From Rhodoferax sp. BAB1 (GTDB taxonomy: Bacteria > Pseudomonadota > Gammaproteobacteria > Burkholderiales > Burkholderiaceae_C): 64,000 nucleotides of DNA. The stretch's first letter is position 1; every line of letters starts with the position of its first letter. This document shows, piece by piece, positions 10,162 through 18,091 of this stretch. Where the stretch lies: NCBI RefSeq assembly GCF_013334205.1, contig NZ_CP054424.1, positions 2,686,001-2,750,000 of the forward strand. Reading direction: 5' to 3'. The position numbers were made by a program, and so were the translations under genes. The notes under the pieces are model-generated. The model had not been told where the DNA came from and did no database searches. It saw only the letters and a program-made list of their open reading frames with translations.

Positions 10162-10330
10162 GAGCAACGCAGCGTGCCCGCAGCGCAGCGGAGGGACGAC
10201 GAACCCGGCTCGCCTTTCTTTTGGGTACTTTGCTTTGGCGAAGCAAAGAAAAGTACCTCGCCCGCCGGGGCGAGACCCGGCAAAGCAGCCGAGCCAAAGA
10301 CACCAGAAAAGCGAAGAGAGGTGAACAAGC

Positions 10331-11212
10331 TCATCTCCCCAGATAAACCTCAATCACCCGCTCATCCGCCTGAACTTCTTCCAAAGTCCCCTGCGCCAAC
10401 ACAGACCCATCACACAACACCGTGACGATCTCCGAGATCGCCTTGATGAAACTCATGTCGTGCTCCACCACCATCAAGGAGTGCTTGCCCTTGAGCGACA
10501 AAAACAGTTCTGCCGTCCGCGCGGTTTCCTCGTCCGTCATGCCGGCCACCGGCTCGTCCAGCAGCAAGAGCTTGGGGTCCTGCATCAGCAGCATGCCGAT
10601 CTCCAGCCACTGTTTCTGGCCGTGGCTCAGGAAACCGGCCTGGCGGGTCACGCTGCCGGCCAGGTGGATGGTGTGCAGCACCTCGGCCAGGCGGTCGCTC
10701 TGCGCCGAGTCCAGGCGGAAGAACATGGAGGACTTGACGCCCTTGTCGGTCTTCAGGGCGAGTTCCAGGTTCTCGAACACGCTGAGCTGTTCGAACACCG
10801 TGGGCTTCTGGAACTTGCGGCCTATGCCCAGCTGGGCAATCTCGGCCTCGCTGTGGCGCAGCAGGTCGATGGTGGAGCCGAAATAGACCGTGCCCTCGTC
10901 GGGCCGGGTCTTGCCGGTGATGATGTCCATCATCGTGGTCTTGCCCGCGCCATTGGGGCCGATGATGCAGCGCAGCTCGCCCGGCGCGATGTCCAGGCTG
11001 AGCTTGTTGATGGCCTTGAAGCCGTCGAAGCTCACGCTCACATCCTCCAGGTAGAGGATGCGGCCATGGGTGACGTCCACCTCGCCCGCCACCTTGACGC
11101 GGCCGTAACTCGCGGTCTGGCCGCCGGCGGCGGTGTTCAGGCGGGCGGCGTCCAGGGCCGCGATCCTGGCCGCATAACGCTGCGCCCCCTGTTCCAGCAG
11201 ATCGGGCGTCAT
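10331..11212 (-). CDS. urtD: Urea ABC transporter ATP-binding subunit UrtD
   Basis: ATPase of 293 aa for urea import. It shows Walker A (GPNGAGKTT), the LivG/UrtD-type signature LSHGQKQWLEIGMLL and Walker B (LLLLDEPVAGM). About 55 extra residues precede the ATPase core, somewhat longer than a minimal UrtD. The ATG at 11212 overlaps the urtC stop by four bases (ATGA), indicating translational coupling. The longer frame upstream is antisense shadow inside urtC and was discarded. It acts at the inner membrane with UrtB, UrtC and UrtE. Confidence 0.96.
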   Translation of the reverse strand: MTPDLLEQGAQRYAARIAALDAARLNTAAGGQTASYGRVKVAGEVDVTHGRILYLEDVSVSFDGFKAINKLSLDIAPGELRCIIGPNGAGKTTMMDIITGKTRPDEGTVYFGSTIDLLRHSEAEIAQLGIGRKFQKPTVFEQLSVFENLELALKTDKGVKSSMFFRLDSAQSDRLAEVLHTIHLAGSVTRQAGFLSHGQKQWLEIGMLLMQDPKLLLLDEPVAGMTDEETARTAELFLSLKGKHSLMVVEHDMSFIKAISEIVTVLCDGSVLAQGTLEEVQADERVIEVYLGR

Positions 11213-12339
11213 GTCGTTTCCTCCACGGCGGGCTTGTCCTTTTTCAGGGCCCTGAGTTTCTGCACCAGGCCCACGATGCCGTTCGGCAAAAAGAGCGTGA
11301 CCACGATGAAGAGCCCGCCCAGGAAATACAGCCAGAACTCGGGAGCTGCCACGGTCAGCCAGCTCTTGGCGCCGCTGACCACGAAGGCGCCCACGATGGG
11401 GCCCACCAGCGTGCCGCGCCCGCCCACCGCCGCCCAGATGGCGATCTCGATGGAATTGGCCGGGCTCATCTCGCCCGGGTTGATGATGCCCACCTGCGGC
11501 ACGTAGAGCGCGCCGGCGATGCCGCACATCACGGCCGAGAGCGTCCAGATCGCGAGCTTGTAGCCCAGCGGGTTGTAGCCCGAGAACATCACCCGGCTCT
11601 CGGCATCGCGGATGGCCTGCAGCACCCGGCCGAACTTGGCGCGCACCAGCCAGCGCGCCAGCAGGAAGAAGGCCAGCAGCGTGAGCCCCGTCAGCACGAA
11701 GAGGGCCATGCGCATGTTGTGCGTGGCAATCGGCAGGCCCAGGATGCGCTTGAAGTCGGTGAAGCCGTTGTTGCCGCCAAAACCCGTCTCGTTGCGGAAG
11801 AAGAGCAGCATGGCCGCGAAGGTCATGGCCTGGGTGATGATGGAGAAGTACACACCCTTGATGCGCGAGCGGAAGGCGAAGTAGCCGAACACGAAGGCCA
11901 CCACACCGGGCACCAGCACGACCAGCAACAGGGTGGCGATGAAGCTGTCGCTCAGAGCCCAGTGCCAGGGCAGATCCTTCCAGTCCAGGAAGACCATGAA
12001 GTCGGGCAGATCACTCTTGTAGTTGCCGTCGCGGCCGATCTGGCGCATCAGGTACATGCCCATGACGTAACCGCCCAGCGCGAAGAACAGGCCGTGGCCC
12101 AGCGAGAGGATGCCGGTGTAACCCCAGATCAGGTCCATGGCCAGCGCGCAGATGGCGTAACACATGATGCGGCCCAGCAGGGCCACGGCGTAGTCGCTCA
12201 GGTGGAACATGCTGCCCTCGGGCACCAGCAGGTTGAGCACGGGCGCCAGCGCGCAGACGGCCAGCAGCGCGACCAGGAAGGCGCTCCAGCCCTTGCGGGT
12301 GAGCAGGGGCGCGGTGGCGGGGAGTTGAACTTGGCTCAT
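11209..12339 (-). CDS. urtC: Urea ABC transporter permease UrtC
   Basis: Membrane subunit of 376 aa, LivM family. There are about nine to ten hydrophobic helices, with the conserved block WGYTGILSLGHGLFFALGGY near residue 75 and AVGGRGTLVGPIVGAF near 315. Its start ATG at 12339 lies two bases past the urtB stop, and its stop overlaps the urtD start. It forms the heterodimeric channel with UrtB. Confidence 0.96.
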   Translation of the reverse strand: MSQVQLPATAPLLTRKGWSAFLVALLAVCALAPVLNLLVPEGSMFHLSDYAVALLGRIMCYAICALAMDLIWGYTGILSLGHGLFFALGGYVMGMYLMRQIGRDGNYKSDLPDFMVFLDWKDLPWHWALSDSFIATLLLVVLVPGVVAFVFGYFAFRSRIKGVYFSIITQAMTFAAMLLFFRNETGFGGNNGFTDFKRILGLPIATHNMRMALFVLTGLTLLAFFLLARWLVRAKFGRVLQAIRDAESRVMFSGYNPLGYKLAIWTLSAVMCGIAGALYVPQVGIINPGEMSPANSIEIAIWAAVGGRGTLVGPIVGAFVVSGAKSWLTVAAPEFWLYFLGGLFIVVTLFLPNGIVGLVQKLRALKKDKPAVEETT

Positions 12340-12341
12340 GG

Positions 12342-13916
12342 TCAGGCTTCCGCGCTCCGGCCTTTCATCGCGAAGATCCCCTGCGGACGTTTCTGGATGA
12401 AGATGATGATGAACACCAGCACGGTGATCTTGGCCAGCACGGCACCCGTCCAGCCTTCGAGGAATTTGTTGAGCACGCCCAGGCCCAGCGCGGCGTACAC
12501 GGTGCCGGCCAGCTGGCCTACGCCGCCCAGCACCACGACCATGAAGGAGTCGACGATGTAGTTCTGCCCCAGGTCCGGCCCCACATTGCCCACCTGGCTC
12601 AGGGCACAGCCGGCCAGGCCGGCGATGCCCGAGCCCAGGGAGAAGGCATAGGTGTCGATGCGCGCCGTGTTCACACCCATGCAGGAGGCAATGGGACGGT
12701 TCTGCGTGACGCCACGCACGAACAGGCCCAGGCGCGTGCGCCCGATCAGCAGGGCCATGCCGGCCAGCACGGCCAGCGCAAAGGCGATGATGACCAGGCG
12801 GTTGTAGGGCAGCGTGAGGTTGGACAGCAGCTGCCAGCCCCCGCTCATCCAGGCCGGGTTTTCCACCGCCACGTTCTGCGCGCCGAACAGCGTACGCACC
12901 CCCTGCATCAGCACCAGGCTGATGCCCCAGGTGGCCAAGAGCGTCTCCAGCGGACGGCCGTAGAGGAAACGGATCACGCTGCGCTCCAGCACCGCGCCCA
13001 CACCGGCCGAGACCGCGAAGGCCACCGGCACCGCCGCCACCAGGTACCAGTCGAAGGCGCCCGGCAGGTATTTCTGGAACACGCCCTGCACGACCCAGGT
13101 GGCGTAGGCGCCGATCATGATGAGCTCGCCGTGCGCCATATTGATCACGCCCATCAGCCCGTAGGTGATGGCCAGGCCCAGCGCGGCCAGCAGCAGGATG
13201 CTGCCCAGGCTCAAGCCCGTGAACATGGCGCCCAGGCGTTCGCCCCAACGCAGGCTGTCGTCGATCTGGCGGATGGCGGACTGCAGTTGCGCCTTGACCT
13301 CGGCATCGGCCTCCACCGAGAGCCGCTCGTTGAGCAGCAGCTTGGTGTCGGGCGTGCGGCTCTGCGCCAGCGCACCGGCGGCGCTCAGGCGCTGCGACTT
13401 GTCCTCGCTGGCCAGCAGCACGGCCGCGCGCGCCAGCGCCAGCACCGCGCGCACGCCTTCGTCCTGCTCACCGGCCAGGGCCTTGTCCAGCAGCGGCAGG
13501 CGCCCGGCATCGGGTTCCTTGAGCATGGCGCGGGCGGCGTCCCCACGCAGCTTGACATCGGGGCTGAACAGCTTGAGCACCGCCAGCGCGGTGTCGATCT
13601 CGCCGCGCATGCGGTTGTTGTTGATGACGTCTTCGGCGTCGTCAGGCAGGGCCACAGCCTCGCCCGTGGCCGGGTCCGTGGCCTTGTCGTCGCGCACGAT
13701 GTAGACCTTGCCGCCGGCCACCTTGACGGCGTCATCGGCCAGGGCCTGCAGCAGCGCGGCCTTGCGTTCGTCGGGGTTCAGCACGGCCTGCTGCAGGGCC
13801 GTGATACGACCATCGGTCTCGCCGATGACGATGGCCTGCGCCTCTGCGGGCGTCAGGGCCTGGGCGGGGGCCGCGCACAGCAGCGCGGCGAGTGACAGCA
13901 ATAAATATCTGGACAT
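12342..13916 (-). CDS. urtB: Urea ABC transporter permease UrtB, long form
   Basis: LivH-family permease of 524 aa. A signal peptide (about residues 1-21, ending APAQA) leads into an exported N-terminal region to about residue 225, rich in Ala and Leu helices. That extra region is characteristic of urea-type UrtB. The membrane part follows with GLMGVINMAHGELIMIGAY near residue 265 and a C-terminal FIQKRPQGIFAMKG. ATG at 13916 was chosen over one 24 bases upstream because the signal peptide starts there (MSRYLLLSLAALL). A hairpin separates it from urtA. Confidence 0.95.
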   Translation of the reverse strand: MSRYLLLSLAALLCAAPAQALTPAEAQAIVIGETDGRITALQQAVLNPDERKAALLQALADDAVKVAGGKVYIVRDDKATDPATGEAVALPDDAEDVINNNRMRGEIDTALAVLKLFSPDVKLRGDAARAMLKEPDAGRLPLLDKALAGEQDEGVRAVLALARAAVLLASEDKSQRLSAAGALAQSRTPDTKLLLNERLSVEADAEVKAQLQSAIRQIDDSLRWGERLGAMFTGLSLGSILLLAALGLAITYGLMGVINMAHGELIMIGAYATWVVQGVFQKYLPGAFDWYLVAAVPVAFAVSAGVGAVLERSVIRFLYGRPLETLLATWGISLVLMQGVRTLFGAQNVAVENPAWMSGGWQLLSNLTLPYNRLVIIAFALAVLAGMALLIGRTRLGLFVRGVTQNRPIASCMGVNTARIDTYAFSLGSGIAGLAGCALSQVGNVGPDLGQNYIVDSFMVVVLGGVGQLAGTVYAALGLGVLNKFLEGWTGAVLAKITVLVFIIIFIQKRPQGIFAMKGRSAEA

Positions 13917-13980
13917 TGAAAGAACCTGTAGGGTGGGCACGGGGGGCCGCGCCCACGCTGCAAATCCCGTCTCCGGGAAG

Positions 13981-14004
13981 GGATGCCCGCCGTAGCGGGC
14001 ATCC
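13981..14004 (-). terminator. Intercistronic hairpin between urtA and urtB
   Basis: Two perfect 10-base arms (13981-13990 and 13995-14004) with a four-base loop lie 14 bases after the urtA stop. There is no T-run. In transporter operons such stems commonly protect or partly terminate the message so that the binding protein is made in excess over the membrane subunits. Confidence 0.65.
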
Positions 14005-14018
14005 TTCAGGCGAAGCGC

Positions 14019-15287
14019 TTACTTTTTCTCGGGCTCGTCCTTCTTCTTGTCATTGCCTTCGATGTACGGAGACCAGGGCTTGGCCTTGACCGGGCCCGGG
14101 GTCTTCCACACCACGTTGAACTGGCCGTCGGCCTTGATCTCGCCGATGAACACGCTCTTGTGCAGGTGGTGGTTCTTCTCGTCCATCTTGCTCACGATGC
14201 CCGAGGGTGCCTTGAAGGTCTGGCCGGCCATGGCCTTGATCACGGCGTCCACATCGGTGGTCTTGGCCTTCTCGACGGCCTGCTTCCACATATAGATGCC
14301 GATGTAGGTGGCTTCCATCGGGTCGTTGGTCAGCGGCTTGTCCTTGTGGCCGGCGATGTTCTTGGCCTTGGCGTAAGCGGCCCACTTCTTGGTGAAGGCG
14401 TCGTTGTCCTTGTTCTTGATGGACATGAAGTAGTTCCAGGCAGCCAGGTGGCCCACCAGCGGCTTGGTGTCCACACCACGCAGCTCTTCCTCACCCACGG
14501 AGAAGGCGACGACCGGCACGTCTTTGGCCTTCAGGCCGGCGTTGCCCAGTTCCTTGTAGAAGGGCACGTTGGAGTCGCCGTTGATGGTGGACACCACCGC
14601 GGTCTTGCCGCCGGCCGAGAACTTCTTGATGTCGGCCACGATGGTCTGGTAATCGCTGTGGCCGAAGGGGGTGTACTTCTCGTCGATGTCGCTGTCCTTC
14701 ACGCCCTTAGCTTTCAGGTAGGCGCGCAGGATCTTGTTGGTGGTGCGGGGGTAGACGTAGTCGGTACCCAGCAGCACCCAGCGCTTGGCGCCGCCGCCGT
14801 CCTTGCTCATCAGGTAGTCCACGGCGGGGATGGCCTGCTGGTTGGGCGCGGCACCGGTGTAGAACACGTTCTTGGACAGCTCCTCACCCTCGTACTGCAC
14901 GGGGTAGAACAGCAGGCCGTTCATTTCTTCCACGACCGGCAGCACCGACTTGCGCGAGACGGAGGTCCAGCAGCCGAAGATCACCGAGACCTTGTCCTGG
15001 CCCAGCAGCTGTTTGGTCTTCTCGGCGAACAGCGGCCAGTTGGAGGCCGGGTCCACCACCACGGGTTCGAGCTTCTTGCCCAGCACACCGCCCTTGGCGT
15101 TGATCTCTTCGATGGCCATGAGCACGGTGTCTTTCAGAACCGTCTCGGAAATGGCCATGGTGCCCGACAGGCTGTGCAGCACGCCCACCTTGATGGTGTC
15201 GGCAGCGTGGGCGGCCATGGAGGCCAGGCCCAGGGTAGAGACAGCGGTGGCAGCAGCCAGCGCCTTGAGGGTAAATCGACGTTGCAT
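14019..15287 (-). CDS. urtA: Urea ABC transporter substrate-binding protein UrtA
   Basis: Periplasmic binding protein of 422 aa. A signal peptide spans about residues 1-28 (ending AAHA), followed by the Peripla_BP type I fold with family features SLSGTMAISET, FGCWTSVSRKSVLP and a Lys-rich tail. It delivers urea to UrtBC. It is the first gene of the leftward urt operon. Its promoter region carries the TACG-N8-CGTA box shared with atzF and the fmd operon. No urease gene lies in the window, so urea hydrolysis must be encoded elsewhere. Confidence 0.96.
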   Translation of the reverse strand: MQRRFTLKALAAATAVSTLGLASMAAHAADTIKVGVLHSLSGTMAISETVLKDTVLMAIEEINAKGGVLGKKLEPVVVDPASNWPLFAEKTKQLLGQDKVSVIFGCWTSVSRKSVLPVVEEMNGLLFYPVQYEGEELSKNVFYTGAAPNQQAIPAVDYLMSKDGGGAKRWVLLGTDYVYPRTTNKILRAYLKAKGVKDSDIDEKYTPFGHSDYQTIVADIKKFSAGGKTAVVSTINGDSNVPFYKELGNAGLKAKDVPVVAFSVGEEELRGVDTKPLVGHLAAWNYFMSIKNKDNDAFTKKWAAYAKAKNIAGHKDKPLTNDPMEATYIGIYMWKQAVEKAKTTDVDAVIKAMAGQTFKAPSGIVSKMDEKNHHLHKSVFIGEIKADGQFNVVWKTPGPVKAKPWSPYIEGNDKKKDEPEKK

Positions 15288-15358
15288 GTGGGTGACTCCA
15301 GGTGGTTGAACAAGATCCCGCTCGCCGCGCCTGGCCGGGGAAACGGCAAGGGGGCGGC

Positions 15359-15413
15359 GATGGAGTCACTTTAGGGAGGGGAGGCGGAAGCGGGAATACG
15401 CCGGACGGCGTAC
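15359..15413 (-). promoter_or_regulatory. urtA promoter with TACG-N8-CGTA box (copy A)
   Basis: On the minus strand an inverted repeat, TACGCCG-N2-CGGCGTA (15398-15413), is followed after exactly 23 bases by TAAAGT (15369-15374), a plausible -10 element, about 80 bases before the urtA start. The inverted repeat would centre near -40, where activators that contact RNA polymerase commonly bind. The same layout recurs before atzF and fmdD. Confidence 0.7.
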
Positions 15414-15481
15414 GCGGCGGCCCCGGGCGGCCAGGGCCGGCATCCATTGAGTTGGCGCTGCGCCTCCGCTACGATGCGACC

Positions 15482-16291
15482 ATGAAGAAGTCGAAAAACG
15501 GCAAGAACGGCAAATCCGACAAGCTCGGCAAGGACGACTACTACGAGCAGCTCGCGGCGCTGCAGCTGGAGTTGAACGACGTGGCCCGCTGGCTGCAGCA
15601 CACCGGCAAGCGCCTGGTCGTGGTGATCGAGGGCCGCGACACGGCCGGCAAGGGCGGCGTGATTGCCGCAATCTCCGACACCCTGAGCCCGCGCCAGTGC
15701 CACACGGTGGCGCTGTCCAAGCCGAGCGAGCGAGAGAAGACGCAATGGTATTTCCAGCGTTACGTGCCGCACCTGCCGGCGGCCGGCGAGATCGTGCTGT
15801 TTGACCGCAGCTGGTACAACCGCGCTGGTGTCGAGCGCGTGATGAATTTCTGCACCGAGGCCGAGACCGAGGCCTTCCTGAAGCAGGCCCCCGTGTTCGA
15901 GCGCATGCTGGTCGACGACGGCATCCTGCTCTTCAAGTACTGGCTCACGGTGGACCAGGAGCAGCAGGAGGAGCGTTTCGCCGAGCGCGTGGCCGACCCG
16001 CTCAAGCGCTGGAAACTCAGCCCCATCGACGTGCAGGCTCGCACCAAATACGCCGAATACGGCAAGGCGCGCGACGCCATGCTCAAAGCCACGCACAGCA
16101 AGCAGACGCCCTGGGTGCTGGTGGACTTCAACGACCAGCGGCGCGGCCGGCTCACGCTGATCCACCACCTGCTCGACCACATCCCGGAGCGCAAGGTGCC
16201 CCAGTCCCTGGTCAAGTTCCCGCCCCTGGGCCACAAGCCCCTGCGCGAGACCTTCGGCACGCCGCTCAAGCCCATCGCGGCGGCGGACTGA
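15482..16291 (+). CDS. ppk2: Polyphosphate kinase 2 family protein
   Basis: Single-domain PPK2 of 269 aa, a cytoplasmic enzyme that transfers phosphate between polyphosphate and nucleotides. The Walker A-like motif EGRDTAGKGG is at about 50-59, the Walker B block FDRSWYNRAGVE at about 100-111, and the lid is Arg- and Lys-rich. The length fits class I one-domain PPK2. ATG at 15482 was chosen because the protein body begins there; the upstream extension overlaps the urtA promoter. It is followed 53 bases later by a CYTH-CHAD gene, another polyphosphate-linked family. Confidence 0.93.
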   Translation: MKKSKNGKNGKSDKLGKDDYYEQLAALQLELNDVARWLQHTGKRLVVVIEGRDTAGKGGVIAAISDTLSPRQCHTVALSKPSEREKTQWYFQRYVPHLPAAGEIVLFDRSWYNRAGVERVMNFCTEAETEAFLKQAPVFERMLVDDGILLFKYWLTVDQEQQEERFAERVADPLKRWKLSPIDVQARTKYAEYGKARDAMLKATHSKQTPWVLVDFNDQRRGRLTLIHHLLDHIPERKVPQSLVKFPPLGHKPLRETFGTPLKPIAAAD

Positions 16292-16344
16292 GCGCTGCTG
16301 TGGTCCGCGCATGACACCCGGTCCACCCGCGGGGAACTGAGCCC

Positions 16345-17862
16345 ATGAAACGCCCCGACACCCCCCACCCCGCCGGGGAAATCGAACTCAAGCTGGCCCT
16401 GCCGGCCCCGGACCCCGCCGCCCTGGCCCAGCGGCTGGCACGCCTGCCGCTACTGGCGCGGCGCCAGGCCAGCACACAGCGCCTGCACAACATCTACTAC
16501 GACACGCCCGCGCAGGCCCTGCGCCAGCAACGGGTGGCGCTGCGCCTGCGCCGCGTCGGCAGCGAGAAGCGGCCGCGCTGGCTGCAGACGCTCAAGACCG
16601 GCGGCCAGGAAGATTCGGCCCTGAGCCAGCGCGGCGAATGGGAAGTGCCCGTGCCCGGCGCCGCCCTGCAGCGCCGCGCCCTCAAAGAGACCCCCTGGTC
16701 CCGCCTCGACCCGGACGGCGCGATCTTCCGCGCGCTGGAGCCCTGCTTCGTCACCACCTTCCAGCGCACCCTCTGGACCGTGCGCCGGCGCAATGGCAGC
16801 GTGGTCGAGGTGGCGCTGGACATCGGCCACATCGAGGCCGGCGATCAGCGCAGCCCCATCTGCGAGCTGGAGCTGGAACTGCTGGCCGGCCCGCCCCAGG
16901 CCCTGTTCGACCTTGCGCAACTCATCGCACGCGACATCGCCGTGCTGCCGGCGAGCCAGAGCAAGGCCCAGCGCGGCTACGCCCTGGCCCAGGGTGTCAT
17001 CGACATGCCGCAACGCGCCCAGCCGCCCGCGCTGGGCGCCAAGCTGTCGGTGGCGCAGGCCGCCCAGCGGGTGCTGCGCGAAAGCTTCAGCCAGTTCACG
17101 GCCAATCTGTCGGCCCTGCGCCATTCGGACGATGCGGAAGTGGTGCACCAGGCGCGCGTGGGCTGGCGGCGTTTTCGCAGCGCTTGCCGGCTGTTCCGCA
17201 CCGCCCTGCCCGCCGAAACGCCGCCGCCGTCCCGGCTGCCGCTGCAAACCCTGCTGACCTTTCTGGGTGAACTGCGGGATCTGGACGTTGCCCGCATCGA
17301 CACGCTGCCGCCACTGGCCGCCGCCTACGCGGCCGGCGACCCGCAGCGCGCCGAGGCATGGCAGGCGCTGGAGGCGTCCCTGCTGCAGGCCACCACGCTG
17401 GCGCGCAAGGCGGTGCGCTTCGCGCTCCAGGCCCCGGCCGTCGGCGCCTGCCTGCTGGCCACCACACAGTGGATCGAAGGCCTGTCGGCCCTGCCGCCCG
17501 CAGGCAGCGCAGACGCCGCTCCCCCCGAGCCGCTGACCCGCTGGGCCCGGCAACGCCTGGTGCATCTGCACCGGCAGCTCAAGCGCGCGCTGAAGCAGGC
17601 GCCCAGCCCCACGCAGCAGCACCGCGTGCGCATCCTCGCCAAACGGCAACGTTATGCCATCGAGTCCCTGCGCCCCCTGCTGCCCAGACAGCGCACGGAG
17701 CGTTGGTACGAACAGGCGACCAGCCTGCAGACCACCCTGGGCGCGACCCGCGACCTCATGCTGGCCAGCACACTGGCCACCACGCTGGAAGCCAACCGCG
17801 GGCTTGCGGAATTTCTGCGGGGGGTGGCGGTGGGGAGAGAGGCGCCGGGCCGGCAGTGCTAA
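16345..17862 (+). CDS. CYTH-CHAD domain protein (triphosphatase-like)
   Basis: Residues 1-205 form a CYTH domain with the signature ExExK as E12-I-E14-L-K16, which binds triphosphate and metal; the family includes inorganic triphosphatase YgiF. Residues 230-505 form a CHAD domain, an alpha-helical region rich in conserved His and Arg (VHQARVGWRRFRS) that binds polyphosphate. Placement after ppk2 supports a role in polyphosphate or triphosphate turnover. Confidence 0.92.
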   Translation: MKRPDTPHPAGEIELKLALPAPDPAALAQRLARLPLLARRQASTQRLHNIYYDTPAQALRQQRVALRLRRVGSEKRPRWLQTLKTGGQEDSALSQRGEWEVPVPGAALQRRALKETPWSRLDPDGAIFRALEPCFVTTFQRTLWTVRRRNGSVVEVALDIGHIEAGDQRSPICELELELLAGPPQALFDLAQLIARDIAVLPASQSKAQRGYALAQGVIDMPQRAQPPALGAKLSVAQAAQRVLRESFSQFTANLSALRHSDDAEVVHQARVGWRRFRSACRLFRTALPAETPPPSRLPLQTLLTFLGELRDLDVARIDTLPPLAAAYAAGDPQRAEAWQALEASLLQATTLARKAVRFALQAPAVGACLLATTQWIEGLSALPPAGSADAAPPEPLTRWARQRLVHLHRQLKRALKQAPSPTQQHRVRILAKRQRYAIESLRPLLPRQRTERWYEQATSLQTTLGATRDLMLASTLATTLEANRGLAEFLRGVAVGREAPGRQC

Positions 17863-17958
17863 GGCCAGCCCGCACGCGCTGCGTCGCTGCCGGATGGGCG
17901 AGGCAGCCCGACTTGGCTTGCACGTCGAGCGTGGAACGCTGGCCGGCTCCGGGCGCTG

Positions 17959-18015
17959 CGATGGAGGCACTTCAGGAATGGGAGGGGGAAGCGGGAATGC
18001 GCCGGACGGCGTACG
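17959..18015 (-). promoter_or_regulatory. Orphan copy of the urtA-type promoter box (copy B)
   Basis: These 57 bases match 15359-15415 at all but about six positions, in the same orientation. They contain the inverted repeat (17998-18013, one arm with a single change, TG for TA) and a -10-like TGAAGT in the same 23-base spacing. No leftward gene lies downstream; the neighbour on that side is the oppositely transcribed CYTH-CHAD gene. Copies A and B thus flank the ppk2-CHAD pair as direct repeats, which suggests duplication or an ancient rearrangement. Confidence 0.6.
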
Positions 18016-18091
18016 GAGCTCTACGGGAACGAGGAACGGGAGCAGTGGCAGCCGATGATGCCTAGATATGGCGCCAACACGCCACGGAATC

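Larger units (their letters stand above)
9792..10256. repeat. Inverted-repeat-bounded intergenic element (MITE- or REP-like)
   Basis: The ends 9792-9840 and 10207-10256 are imperfect inverted repeats of about 49 bases; both contain the core TTGCTTCGCCAA when read inward and end in GGCGAGCC. Each arm also folds on itself: TCTCTTG/CAAGAGA on the left and CTTTGCTT/AAGCAAAG on the right. The interior carries further palindromes and no transposase. Similar AAGCAAAG-rich elements are common between genes in related bacteria, to my recollection, but copy number could not be tested here. Confidence 0.65.
9721..10330. other. 610-base non-coding gap between urtD and urtE
   Basis: No convincing gene lies here. 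The reading frames that cross it in several phases have no family resemblance and follow the symmetry of an inverted-repeat element. The gap contains terminal inverted repeats, a 28-base perfect palindrome and a long interrupted hairpin, listed separately. It breaks an operon that is otherwise joined by overlaps of a few bases. Confidence 0.7.

Noticed and set aside
9723..10334. Open frames on the minus strand through the urtD-urtE gap, up to 203 codons
   Set aside because: Several phases are open at once and follow the palindromic symmetry of the repeat element; no family resemblance and implausible composition.
12720..13140. UrtB of unusual length considered as a fusion or frameshift
   Set aside because: The exported N-terminal region of about 200 residues is normal for urea-type UrtB, and the frame is continuous.
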